Source: Arcicella sp034931005 (GTDB taxonomy: Bacteria > Bacteroidota > Bacteroidia > Cytophagales > Spirosomataceae). Taken from it: a stretch of 64,000 nt of DNA. The notes beneath the pieces are model-generated. The model made no database searches and was not told where the DNA came from. It worked only from the letters and a program-made list of their open reading frames with translations. Below are positions 8,491 through 16,353 of this stretch, piece after piece. The DNA lies in contig NZ_JAYGIN010000001.1 in NCBI RefSeq assembly GCF_034931005.1, forward strand, positions 431,747 to 495,746, written 5' to 3'. Each line of letters begins with the position of its first letter. Position 1 is the first letter of the stretch. The position numbers and the translations under genes were made by a program.

Positions 8491-9261
8491 ATGATTAAGA
8501 ATATAATTAGCTGGACACTCAGAAACATTCCACGAAAATACATTCAATTGGTAGGTCATTTTGCTACTAAAACCTACGGAATTCTCCTCTCTGGAAATAA
8601 CGTTGAATGCCCAGTTTGCCACTCAACTTTCAGTAAATTCTTGCCTTATGGACGTTTAGAACCAAGAGAAAACGCTCTTTGCCCAAGTTGTCTTGCTCTG
8701 GAACGTCACCGTTTGATGTATCTGTATTTACAGGAAAAAACCAATTTCTTTAAAGATAACCTCAAAGTTCTGCACGTTGCTCCAGAATATTGTTTCATCG
8801 ACCGTTTTGAGAAAATGAAAAATCTGGACTATATCACGGCTGATATTGAGTCGCCATTGGCAAAAGTAAAAATGGATTTACACCATATTCCGTTTGAAGA
8901 AAATACTTTTGACGTAGTATTCTGTAATCACGTTTTAGAACACGTAGAAGACGATATTCGTTGCATGGAAGAAATGCGTAGAGTGTTGAAGCCAAGCGGA
9001 TTTGCCATTATGCAGTCACCACAAGATTGGGCTTTAGCAACCACTTTTGAAGACAAAACCATTACTGACCCGAAAGAAAGAGAACGTCTTTTCAAGCAAG
9101 ATGACCACTTTAGAATTTTCGGGAAAGATTATAATAAACGTCTCGAACAAGGCGGTTGGCACGTTACGGAAGACAAGTTTGTCATGGAAATGCCCGCTGA
9201 AAGAGTAAAAAGATTTGCCCTTCCGAAAGAGGAAATTATTTATTTGTGTAAGAAGAAATAA
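8491..9261 (+). CDS. SAM-dependent methyltransferase with N-terminal zinc-ribbon
   Basis: A 256-residue protein. Residues 40-67 hold two Cys pairs (CPVCHSTF at 40-43 and CPSC at 64-67), a likely zinc ribbon. A Methyltransf_11-type Rossmann domain follows: LKVLHVAPEY near 91-100 (motif I), FDVVFCNHVLEHVEDD near 140-155 and RRVLKPSGFAIMQSP near 163-177. Proteins of this layout are often found with cell-surface glycan or lipid genes; here glycosyltransferases lie 1.6-4 kb downstream, but other genes intervene. The substrate is unknown. The start is supported by the -7 box at 8457. Confidence 0.85.
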   Translation: MIKNIISWTLRNIPRKYIQLVGHFATKTYGILLSGNNVECPVCHSTFSKFLPYGRLEPRENALCPSCLALERHRLMYLYLQEKTNFFKDNLKVLHVAPEYCFIDRFEKMKNLDYITADIESPLAKVKMDLHHIPFEENTFDVVFCNHVLEHVEDDIRCMEEMRRVLKPSGFAIMQSPQDWALATTFEDKTITDPKERERLFKQDDHFRIFGKDYNKRLEQGGWHVTEDKFVMEMPAERVKRFALPKEEIIYLCKKK

Positions 9262-9307
9262 AGAACGGAGCCATATACTTGAAAATGCAAAATTTTAAAA
9301 TTGACAT

Positions 9308-9394
9308 TAAATAACCGCTGACGGGGTAAAAACCGCCGTCAGGGTTTTTAATTCAGACCCTGACGGCGGTTTTTACCCCGTCAGCGGTTATTTA
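9308..9394. repeat. Long REP-like palindrome
   Basis: Perfect 38-bp inverted repeat, arms 9308-9345 and 9357-9394, with an 11-nt loop. The arms contain CCGCTGACGGGGT and CCGCCGTCAGGG. A copy with the same arms and a similar left flank (AAAATGCAAA...TTGAC) is cut by the end of the window at about 63932-64000. Shorter relatives are at 10763 and 21427. It lies in the gap between two plus-strand genes and could also end transcription of the first. Confidence 0.9.
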
Positions 9395-9463
9395 GTAATT
9401 AAGAATACAATTCCGATAAAGAAAATTAATTACTATTTCCGAAAACAAAACCTTTAAAATTAT

Positions 9464-10753
9464 ATGAAATACTTACCCATCAACAACGCATTATTTATAG
9501 AAAACCGCAAAAGATTAGCTTCATTATTGAAACCAAAATCGCTTGCTATATTTAACTCAAACGACCCAATGCCAACCAATGCAGACGGTACAATGGGTTT
9601 TCAACAAAATTCTGATTTATTTTATCTATCAGGCATCGACCAAGAGGAATCAATCCTTTTGATTTTCCCTAATTGCCCCGACCCAAAGCATCGTGAGGTT
9701 TTATTTTTGAAAGAAACTTCAGATTTAATTGCCATTTGGGAAGGCTACAAATACACAAAAGAACACGCAAAAGAAGTTTCTGGTATTGAAAAAATATATT
9801 GGACAAGCCAATTTGAAGCTGTTTTAACCACTTTAGTTTTTGAAGCGGAACATATTTACTTGAATTCAAACGAGCATATTCGTAATCATTCTACGGTTCA
9901 AACTCGTGATGCTAAATTCATTATTTGGGCAAAAGAACATTTTCCTTTGCATAAATTTGAGCGTATTGCCCCTTTGATGCACCAATTACGAGTTATTAAA
10001 AGTGATTATGAAATTGCTCAAATTTCAGAAGCTTGTCGCATTACAGAATTAGGTTTTAGACGGCTTTTAAATTTCGTCAAACCAGACGTAACGGAATACG
10101 AAATTGAAGCGGAATTAATCCATGAGTTCGTCCGTAATCGTTCAAAAGGCTTTGCTTATACACCTATTATTGCTTCGGGGGCGAGTGCCTGTGTATTGCA
10201 TTATATTGAGAACAGTCGCCCATGCAAGGACGGAGATTTGATTTTATTGGACGTTGCGGCTGAATATGCCAACTACAATTCTGATTTAACCCGTACTATT
10301 CCTGTAAATGGTCGATTTACAAAACGTCAAAGAGCTGTTTATGATGCCGTTCATCGTGCTTTTAAATTTGCCAAATCAATTTTAAAGGTGGGTGTTTTGT
10401 GGGAAGATTACCAAAAAGAAGTCGAGACATTTATTGAAAGCGAATTAGTAGATTTAGGATTATTCAGTCGTGCAGACATCGAAAAGCAAAATCCAGATTC
10501 ACCTTTATTGAAAAAATATTTCATGCACGGTACATCTCATCATTTAGGACTTGACGTACACGATGTTTGGAATAAATACCGTAAAGTGGAAGCTGGCATG
10601 GTTTTCACGATTGAACCTGGCATTTATATTCGAGAAGAAGGTATTGGAATACGTTTAGAAAATAATATTCTAATTACCGAAACAGGCAGTATTGACCTCA
10701 TGGAAAGCATTCCTATGGATGCCGATGAGATTGAAACTTTGATGAATAAATAA
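9464..10753 (+). CDS. pepP: Xaa-Pro aminopeptidase (M24B)
   Basis: This 429-residue metallopeptidase removes an N-terminal residue preceding proline. The N-terminal AMP_N domain (about 1-140, with NSDLFYLSGIDQEESILLIF) is followed by the pita-bread catalytic domain. All five metal ligands expected for PepP are present: Asp263 (ILLDVAAEY), Asp274 (NSDLTRT), His359 (HGTSHHLGLDVHD), Glu384 (FTIEPGIYI) and Glu399 (GIRLENN). There is no signal peptide, so it is cytoplasmic. It resembles E. coli PepP more closely than the shorter prolidases. A REP-like palindrome separates it from the gene upstream. Confidence 0.95.
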   Translation: MKYLPINNALFIENRKRLASLLKPKSLAIFNSNDPMPTNADGTMGFQQNSDLFYLSGIDQEESILLIFPNCPDPKHREVLFLKETSDLIAIWEGYKYTKEHAKEVSGIEKIYWTSQFEAVLTTLVFEAEHIYLNSNEHIRNHSTVQTRDAKFIIWAKEHFPLHKFERIAPLMHQLRVIKSDYEIAQISEACRITELGFRRLLNFVKPDVTEYEIEAELIHEFVRNRSKGFAYTPIIASGASACVLHYIENSRPCKDGDLILLDVAAEYANYNSDLTRTIPVNGRFTKRQRAVYDAVHRAFKFAKSILKVGVLWEDYQKEVETFIESELVDLGLFSRADIEKQNPDSPLLKKYFMHGTSHHLGLDVHDVWNKYRKVEAGMVFTIEPGIYIREEGIGIRLENNILITETGSIDLMESIPMDADEIETLMNK

Positions 10754-10762
10754 GATATAATA

Positions 10763-10797
10763 ACCCTGACGGCACTTAAAACTCCGTCAGCGGTTAA
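10763..10797. repeat. Imperfect REP-like palindrome
   Basis: TAACCCTGACGG ... CCGTCAGCGGTTA, an imperfect relative of the 9308-9394 palindrome lying between pepP and the next gene. The flanking ATTCCGATAAA also recurs after the 9308 element. Confidence 0.6.
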
Positions 10798-10840
10798 ATT
10801 TTAAGGATAGTTCATTCCGATAAATATTTTAAAACAACCC

Positions 10841-11941
10841 ATGAAAATCCTTTACGACCATCAAGCATTTACGGGACAACGTTACGGCGGTGTGGCTCGT
10901 TATTATCATGATTTGATAGAATCGCTATCCAAAATGGGTGTTGATATTGCGTTGTCTATTCAGTTTTCAAATAATGAATATTTAAAAAGTAGTTCAGTTA
11001 GAAAACCAAAACAGTTCAAAAATATTTTCGGTTTTATGCCAACCAATATGTTGGTTTCTCGAACCAACAGAATGAACAGTGTTTTTCAACTTCAAAGAGG
11101 TAATTTTGATATTTTCCACCCTACTTTTTTTCACAATTATTTCCTTAAACATCTTGATAATAAGCCATTTGTATTTACGTATCATGACTGTATAAAAGAG
11201 CGTTTCAACCTTCAACATATTGATAATTCTACGAGAGAACAAAAGCAAGAAATTCTCAGTAGAGCATCAAAAATAATTGCAGTTTCAGAAAATACCAAAG
11301 CAGATTTGCTGGAATTTTATGACATAAAAGCGGATAAAATTGATGTGGTTCATCATTCAACTTCTTTCATTAATCATAAACAACCACATAATTATTACCT
11401 CAAAACGCCCGAAAAATTTCTACTTTACGTTGGAGCAAGAAATGACTATAAGAATTTTGATGGTTTATTAAAATCCTTCAAATCAGTTGTTAAAAAGCAC
11501 ACAGAAGTACAACTTTTGTGTGCGGGAGGCGGAAATTTCAACGAAAGTGAATTGCAATTAATTAATCAGTTAGGTTTGAAAGATAATGTAATTCATCTCA
11601 ATTTTCATAGCGACAATACCCTTTTTGAATTGTATACCAGAGCCATTGCCTTTGTGTATCCTTCTGTTTATGAGGGCTTTGGAATTCCGATATTAGAAGC
11701 ATTTGCTTGCGGTTGTCCAGTAGTTTTGAGTAATAGTTCATGTTTTCCAGAAGTTGCTCAAGAAGCAGCTTTGTATTTTGAACCAAATAGTGAGGATGAC
11801 TTGACTGACAAATTATTAACGATTATCAATGATTCAAGTTTACGTAACTCGCTGATTGACAAAGGATTTCTGAGACAAAACGATTTTTCAACAGAAAAAA
11901 AAGCCAAGCAAACTTTAGCCGTTTATAAAAGTATTATTTAA
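10841..11941 (+). CDS. Glycosyltransferase family 4-type (GT-B)
   Basis: A 366-residue retaining-type GT-B enzyme that probably adds a sugar to a surface glycan. N-terminal motif QRYGGVARYYHDLIESL is the acceptor-side Gly-rich loop. The C-terminal nucleotide-sugar domain carries YVGARNDYKNFDGLLKSF (about 196-214) and the EX7E-like segment VYEGFGIPILEAFACGCPVV (about 276-295). No signal peptide or TM segment. It starts a run of three plus-strand genes with short gaps (25 bp to the pentapeptide gene, then 5 bp to a second glycosyltransferase), which looks like one operon. Confidence 0.9.
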   Translation: MKILYDHQAFTGQRYGGVARYYHDLIESLSKMGVDIALSIQFSNNEYLKSSSVRKPKQFKNIFGFMPTNMLVSRTNRMNSVFQLQRGNFDIFHPTFFHNYFLKHLDNKPFVFTYHDCIKERFNLQHIDNSTREQKQEILSRASKIIAVSENTKADLLEFYDIKADKIDVVHHSTSFINHKQPHNYYLKTPEKFLLYVGARNDYKNFDGLLKSFKSVVKKHTEVQLLCAGGGNFNESELQLINQLGLKDNVIHLNFHSDNTLFELYTRAIAFVYPSVYEGFGIPILEAFACGCPVVLSNSSCFPEVAQEAALYFEPNSEDDLTDKLLTIINDSSLRNSLIDKGFLRQNDFSTEKKAKQTLAVYKSII

Positions 11942-11966
11942 CACTTCTACATCAGAAGACATCAAA

Positions 11967-12539
11967 ATGAGTAAACAACTTATCGAAGACCAACACTTTC
12001 AGGGAATTTCTTTTGTAGAAGAAATACTGGTTTTGGGAGATTATGAAAACTGTAAATTCACCAATTGTATTTTCTCAAACGTTAGTCTTTCGGGTGTCAA
12101 CTTTATGGATTGTGAATTTAAAGAGTGTGATTTCAGCCTGGCAAAAGTATCCAATACCGCTTTTAGAGATATTAAATTTATTGGTTGTAAAATTTTAGGC
12201 GTGCATTTTGAAGATTGTAATAAATTTGGGTTTTCAGTGATTTTTCAAGAATGCCTCTTAAATTTATCATCATTTTACAAAATGAGTTTCAAAACTTCTA
12301 AAATCAAAAACTGTAGCTTGCAAGAAGTAGATTTCACAGAAGCAGACTTAACTGCCTTAGATTTAAGCAATTGTAATCTTTTAGGAGCTAAATTTGATGG
12401 AACAAATTTAGAAAAAACTGATTTCAGAACTGCCGAACATTATACCATCAATCCAGAAAAAAATCGAATAAAGAAAGCTAAGTTTTCATTAACGGGAATC
12501 GTTGGGTTACTGGAGCAATACAATATTGTGATTGAATAA
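11967..12539 (+). CDS. Pentapeptide-repeat protein, Qnr-like size
   Basis: A 190-residue cytoplasmic protein made of five-residue repeats of the A(D/N)LXX type, for example CKFTNCIFSNVSLSGVNF, CEFKECDFSLAKVS and ADLTALDLSNCNLLGAKF. It should fold as a right-handed quadrilateral beta helix. The length, the interrupted coils and the hydrophobic C-terminal helix (GIVGLLEQYNIVIE, compare the Qnr ending) resemble Qnr-type proteins that mimic DNA and protect gyrase, but many pentapeptide proteins have no such role and there is no further evidence here. It sits inside a glycosyltransferase operon, 25 bp after one gene and 5 bp before the next. Confidence 0.85.
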   Translation: MSKQLIEDQHFQGISFVEEILVLGDYENCKFTNCIFSNVSLSGVNFMDCEFKECDFSLAKVSNTAFRDIKFIGCKILGVHFEDCNKFGFSVIFQECLLNLSSFYKMSFKTSKIKNCSLQEVDFTEADLTALDLSNCNLLGAKFDGTNLEKTDFRTAEHYTINPEKNRIKKAKFSLTGIVGLLEQYNIVIE

Positions 12540-12544
12540 TTTAC

Positions 12545-13723
12545 ATGACCAAAAATATTTTAATATTTGAACCCGACGCAAGTGGACACCACTCTGGTTA
12601 TTTGTATCACCTGATTATCAACTTCTTATCGGCAAATTACCCCTATAACTTAACGGTTTTAGTTGCCCCTGATTTCTTTGAACAACACCCACAAATCATT
12701 GAAGAAACAACTTCTCCGAAAGTAAAATGGATTGCCTTTTCAGATTCAGAATTTTCAGCATGGAAAATTACGAAATCTCAAAATGTAACTAAACGTGCAT
12801 TTTTTGAATGGGATTTATTGCGAAAATACATCACTGAAACCAATGCTTCTTACGCATTTTCGATGTACATTGATTATTTGCAAATTGCATTATTGACGCA
12901 AAAAGCCCTTCCGTGTCCAGTTTCGGGTATTTTATTTCGTCCGACTTTAGTCAATTATCCTGCTCATTCACTGAAAGAGCGACTGAATACTTTCCGTAAA
13001 AATTTGACCTTAAAATTATTTGTAAAAAGTAAAAAATTAGACTCCCTTTTCAATCTCGACCCATTTGCAACGGACTATATCAAACAAAATTGGGAAACAA
13101 ATAAAGTCATTTTCTTGCCTGACCCTGTGCAAGTTTATTCTTCTACAAAATCAGTTGAGGAAATAAAAAAGGAATTGGGCATTGAAGAGAATAGAAAAGT
13201 ATTTTTGATTTTTGGCTTTTTGGATTCTCGCAAAGGAATTTCGGAAGTAATGGAAGCGGTTGGGAAAATCTCAAAGGAAAAATCTCAGAAAGGAACGCTT
13301 TTAATTGTTGGACCTTGGGAAGAATCAGAAAAAATCAAGTTTGACAAAAAGTTAAAGGAAATAAAGGGAACTTCTGATTTTCAAATCATTACAAAAAACA
13401 CCTTCATTGCCGACCATGATATTCAGCCATATTTTGAGGTTTCGGATTACATTTTGGCTTTGTACGATAAACATATCGGAATGAGTGCCATTACGGTCAG
13501 AGCTGCGGCAGCTCAAAAGCCACTGTTGACTTATAATTTCGGATTGATGGGAAAAATAGTGACTGAAAACGAATTAGGATTAATCGTAAATAATGATTTA
13601 ACTGAAAAGCTTGAAATGTTGTTAACCCAAAATATCAACGTAGGAAATAAGCATAAAATGAAACAATATGCCGAATTGAATCGAGCAGAAAATTACGCAA
13701 AAGTGATTTTGGATAATTTGTAG
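12545..13723 (+). CDS. GT-B glycosyltransferase
   Basis: A 392-residue protein beginning NILIFEPDASGHHSGYLYHL. It has two Rossmann-like halves; the second carries KVFLIFGFLDSRKGISEVMEAV (start of the donor domain) and a C-terminal stretch resembling the family 4 Glu motif but weaker (YDKHIGMSAITVRAAAAQKPLLTY). No membrane segment. It is 5 bp downstream of the pentapeptide gene and presumably co-transcribed with it and the upstream glycosyltransferase. Donor and acceptor are unknown. The operon ends in the palindrome at 13726. Confidence 0.8.
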   Translation: MTKNILIFEPDASGHHSGYLYHLIINFLSANYPYNLTVLVAPDFFEQHPQIIEETTSPKVKWIAFSDSEFSAWKITKSQNVTKRAFFEWDLLRKYITETNASYAFSMYIDYLQIALLTQKALPCPVSGILFRPTLVNYPAHSLKERLNTFRKNLTLKLFVKSKKLDSLFNLDPFATDYIKQNWETNKVIFLPDPVQVYSSTKSVEEIKKELGIEENRKVFLIFGFLDSRKGISEVMEAVGKISKEKSQKGTLLIVGPWEESEKIKFDKKLKEIKGTSDFQIITKNTFIADHDIQPYFEVSDYILALYDKHIGMSAITVRAAAAQKPLLTYNFGLMGKIVTENELGLIVNNDLTEKLEMLLTQNINVGNKHKMKQYAELNRAENYAKVILDNL

Positions 13724-13725
13724 CT

Positions 13726-13769
13726 CGATGCTTCCGCATCGAATATAACAGTCCGATGCGGAAGCATCG
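13726..13769. terminator. Bidirectional hairpin between convergent genes
   Basis: Two 16-bp arms (13726-13741 and 13754-13769), exact reverse complements, and each arm is itself a small hairpin (CGATGC..GCATCG). It begins 2 bp after one stop codon and ends 1 bp before the other, so it fills the whole gap between the convergent genes. Confidence 0.75.
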
Positions 13770-13770
13770 T

Positions 13771-14559
13771 TTACAAGCATAAGTCTTCTAAATCGCTCTC
13801 ACTACCCAAAAAAACATTGTAATCAACAGTTCCTTTTACACCTTCGCACCAGCCTTTTTGGTTATGTTGCCAAAACCATAAATTTGAGCCGTAACCTTTC
13901 AAAGTCTCCTTTGAATAATCGGCAATCCAAAGTGGATAACCATCAAAATTTCCTTTGATAAATTTTCGATAAAAATTGGGATTTGTATAGATAATTGGCT
14001 TTACTCCATAATGTTTTTCAACGATATTTAGCCATGTTTCAATCTCTGCAATTATCTGACTATCAGCCTTTAATGAGTTTTGTTCAATATCTAAAACGGG
14101 GGCAAAATCACCTTTCTTTAGTTTAACAGAATTAATAAAATTTTTAGCTTGTCCAATGGGTTCACGCCAAGGAATAAAAAAATGATAAGCACCTCTTTTA
14201 ATGCCTAATTTACCTAACTGTTCCCAATTTCTTTCAAATTCTCGGTCGGAATGCGTCATGCCCTCAGTCGCTTTCAAAAAGCAAAATTCAAGATGTAAAT
14301 CTTCATCTGAAAACTGCATTTTTTTCACTTTTCTCCATTCTATTTTACCATTATGGTGCGATACATCAATGCCATGTAACTTATAACGAAGCGGAAGGGT
14401 TATGCCAATTTTAGAAATTTTCTCCCATCCATTTGGATTTGGACGGAGACTATAATAAGCAAAAAGAGCAATCAAAAAGATAACAGAAGCTACTAAAACA
14501 AGCCTAACTCTTGAGGGTAATAATAAGAATTTTACTTGTAATAATTTTAGATAATTCAT
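13771..14559 (-). CDS. Membrane-anchored GH25 lysozyme-like muramidase
   Basis: A 262-residue protein with a single N-terminal TM segment (about 19-38, LVLVASVIFLIALFAYYSL) and a GH25 domain from about 60. The expected acidic residues are present: Asp65 in GIDVSHHNG and the DIE pair Asp157/Glu159 in FAPVLDIEQNS. The family cleaves the N-acetylmuramic acid to N-acetylglucosamine bond of peptidoglycan. GAYHFF and the C-terminal WFWQHNQKG are also typical. No cell-wall-binding repeats. The TM anchor suggests a role in its own wall turnover rather than a secreted toxin, which is inference. It shares no operon with its neighbours. Confidence 0.92.
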   Translation of the reverse strand: MNYLKLLQVKFLLLPSRVRLVLVASVIFLIALFAYYSLRPNPNGWEKISKIGITLPLRYKLHGIDVSHHNGKIEWRKVKKMQFSDEDLHLEFCFLKATEGMTHSDREFERNWEQLGKLGIKRGAYHFFIPWREPIGQAKNFINSVKLKKGDFAPVLDIEQNSLKADSQIIAEIETWLNIVEKHYGVKPIIYTNPNFYRKFIKGNFDGYPLWIADYSKETLKGYGSNLWFWQHNQKGWCEGVKGTVDYNVFLGSESDLEDLCL

Positions 14560-14568
14560 AAAAGCAGA

Positions 14569-14621
14569 AAAGGATTAGGAAAATAGTCTGTACAAATTTA
14601 CAAACAATTTCCTAATCCTTT
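14569..14621 (-). terminator. Terminator of the peroxiredoxin gene, overlapping a -7 box
   Basis: Perfect 14-bp arms AAAGGATTAGGAAA (14569-14582) and its complement (14608-14621). A TAAATTTG box for the downstream muramidase gene lies in the loop at 14593-14600. Confidence 0.65.
14593..14600 (-). promoter_or_regulatory. Possible -7 box of the GH25 gene
   Basis: TAAATTTG on the minus strand matches TAnnTTTG, about 35 nt upstream of the ATG at 14559. No -33 element is seen at the expected distance, and it sits in a terminator loop. Confidence 0.4.
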
Positions 14622-14640
14622 AATTTTAAACGTATAAAGC

Positions 14641-15276
14641 CTATTTATTTGGTTGAGGCGTTGTACGTAAATATGGTTTCACAACGGTAAATCCTTTCGG
14701 GAATTTAGCAGCGGCATCTTCTGTTTTTACGGCTGGTGTGATGATAACATCTTCACCATCTTTCCAGTCAGCAGGCGTTGCTACTTGATAAACTGCCGTT
14801 AATTGTAATGAATCAATTACACGCAAAAGTTCTTGAAAATTACGTCCCGTTGAAGCAGGATACGTTAATGTCAATTTAACTTTTTTGTCTGGCCCAATAA
14901 TAAATACCGAACGAACCGTTGCTTTTTCAGAAGCATTTGGGTGAATCATGTCATAAAGTGTTGCCACGTTACGGTCAGAATCTGCAATAATTGGGAAGTT
15001 CATTTTTACATTATTAACCTCCTCAATGTCTGGAACCCATTTGTTGTGTGAATCTAAATCATCAACAGAAACTGCGATAACCTTTACGCCTTTTGCTTCA
15101 AACTCACCTTTCAAAAGAGCTGTTTTTCCTAATTCAGTAGTACAAACTGGTGTAAAGTCAGCAGGGTGACTGAAAAGCATCGCCCAAGAGTCGCCAATCC
15201 ACTCATGAAAATTTATTGTTCCTTGTGTTGTCTCCGCAGTAAAGTCGGGGGCAATATCTCCTAATCTTAATGACAT
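14641..15276 (-). CDS. 1-Cys peroxiredoxin (Prx6 type)
   Basis: A 211-residue cytoplasmic thiol peroxidase that reduces H2O2 and alkyl hydroperoxides. The peroxidatic Cys45 lies in PADFTPVCTTELG, the PVCTTE form that marks the Prx6 group; the conserved Arg is in ATVRSVFIIGP. The longer C-terminal dimerisation part (RVIDSLQLTAVYQVATPADW and onward) is complete, and the length is normal for the group. No C-terminal resolving Cys is seen, in line with a 1-Cys mechanism. Upstream of the start the minus strand has a weak -7-like TAATCTTG about 50 nt away. It is not next to an ahpF or OxyR gene. Confidence 0.95.
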   Translation of the reverse strand: MSLRLGDIAPDFTAETTQGTINFHEWIGDSWAMLFSHPADFTPVCTTELGKTALLKGEFEAKGVKVIAVSVDDLDSHNKWVPDIEEVNNVKMNFPIIADSDRNVATLYDMIHPNASEKATVRSVFIIGPDKKVKLTLTYPASTGRNFQELLRVIDSLQLTAVYQVATPADWKDGEDVIITPAVKTEDAAAKFPKGFTVVKPYLRTTPQPNK

Positions 15277-15369
15277 AGTTTTACTGATTTATTGTTATTG
15301 GAATTAATACTCTACTAAGTTACAAGATTAAACAATAATTAGTTCAATATCTATCGTTTTTTCTGTTTG

Positions 15370-15670
15370 TAGCACAGGTTTTCAACCTGTAAAACTTCAT
15401 GAACAACAGGTTGAAAACCTGTGCTACTTTATAAACAGGTTGAAAACCTGTGCTACTTTACAAACAGGTTGAAAACCTGTGCTACTTTACAAACAGGTTA
15501 AATACTGTGCTACTTTACAAACAGGTTAAATACTGTGCTACTTTACAAACAGGTTGAAAACCTGTGCTACTTTACAAACAGGTTGAAAACCTGTGCTACT
15601 TTACAAACAGGTTGAAAACCTGTGCTACTTTATAAACAGGTTAAAACCTGTGCTACTTTTTACACAGGTT
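15370..15670. repeat. Tandem 28-29-bp palindromic repeats
   Basis: An initial diverged palindrome at 15370-15390 (GTAGCACAGG...CCTGT) is followed by nine tandem units beginning at 15406, 15435, 15464, 15493, 15521, 15549, 15578, 15607 and 15636. Each unit is a hairpin ACAGGTTGAAAACCTGTGCT plus ACTTTACAA. Two units (15493, 15521) share the same variant (AAATACTGT). A last partial unit at 15664 runs into the 3' end of hslV and encodes its terminal Lys-Pro-Val. A single diverged copy lies at 55137-55192. It fills the 383-bp gap between the peroxiredoxin and hslV genes. Confidence 0.9.
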
Positions 15671-16199
15671 TTTCAATGATAAAATTGTGATTTGTGTAAA
15701 TACAAATATCTGCTGCAATGGTTAAACCTTCTCTGACAATTTCCTCTGCTGAAAGATGAGGTGCGTGTTTTTTCATTGCCAAAGCTGCCGAGAGAGCATA
15801 ATTACTTCCCGAACCGATTGCTGCGATACCATTTTCTGGTTCAAGTACATCACCCGTTCCTGAAATGATTAATGTTTCTTCTTTATTGGCAACAATCATC
15901 ATTGCCTCTAATTTTCTAAGATAACGGTCAGTTCTCCAATCTTTCGCTAACTCAATACTGGCACGTTTCATATTACCCCCATAAGCGTTCAATTTCTCTT
16001 CAAAACGTTCTAAAAGTGTAAAAGCATCAGCCGTAGAACCTGCAAAACCCGTTACGATTTTGCCATCCAACATTTTACGAATTTTCTTCACGTGGTTTTT
16101 GGCAACGGTTGCCCCCATAGTTGCTTGTCCGTCTGCTCCGATAGCTACTTCGCCATTATGTACTACCGCCAAAACGGTTGTTGATTTTATTTTTTCCAT
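15660..16199 (-). CDS. hslV: ATP-dependent protease subunit HslV
   Basis: Proteolytic chamber subunit (179 residues) of the HslUV protease. It has the Ntn-hydrolase core with the catalytic Thr in KSTTVLAVVHNG after a short propeptide, then AIGADGQATMG, KIVTGFAGSTADAFTL, GIAAIGSGSNYALSAALAM and CIYTNHNF. The frame can be extended to a TTG at 16220, but that codon overlaps the -7 box (16218-16225), so ATG 16199 is preferred. The last codons fall in the tandem palindrome array at 15664, so the C-terminus may have been reshaped by repeat insertion. The partner ATPase gene hslU is not adjacent, unlike in many proteobacteria. Confidence 0.95.
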   Translation of the reverse strand: MEKIKSTTVLAVVHNGEVAIGADGQATMGATVAKNHVKKIRKMLDGKIVTGFAGSTADAFTLLERFEEKLNAYGGNMKRASIELAKDWRTDRYLRKLEAMMIVANKEETLIISGTGDVLEPENGIAAIGSGSNYALSAALAMKKHAPHLSAEEIVREGLTIAADICIYTNHNFIIEKPV

Positions 16200-16217
16200 A
16201 AGATTCTTGAATTTTTG

Positions 16218-16225
16218 CAAAGATA
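16218..16225 (-). promoter_or_regulatory. -7 box of hslV
   Basis: TATCTTTG on the minus strand, an exact TAnnTTTG match. Predicted transcription starts near 16211, leaving a leader of about 12 nt before ATG 16199. No clear -33 TTTG is visible. Confidence 0.6.
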
Positions 16226-16353
16226 TTAGGTAAATATTACATTTGACTTCCTTTCTGAAATCAGTTATTAGATTGAATCGTTAATACCCTCATTCTTAAT
16301 ATTTTATAAACGTTATTTAAACTCATTTTTATCAAAATTTTCAAATAATCTCC

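Noticed and set aside
15370..15670. CRISPR-like array
   Set aside because: The unit is a 28-29-bp palindrome joined by a constant ~9-bp linker, with no unique spacers and no cas genes.
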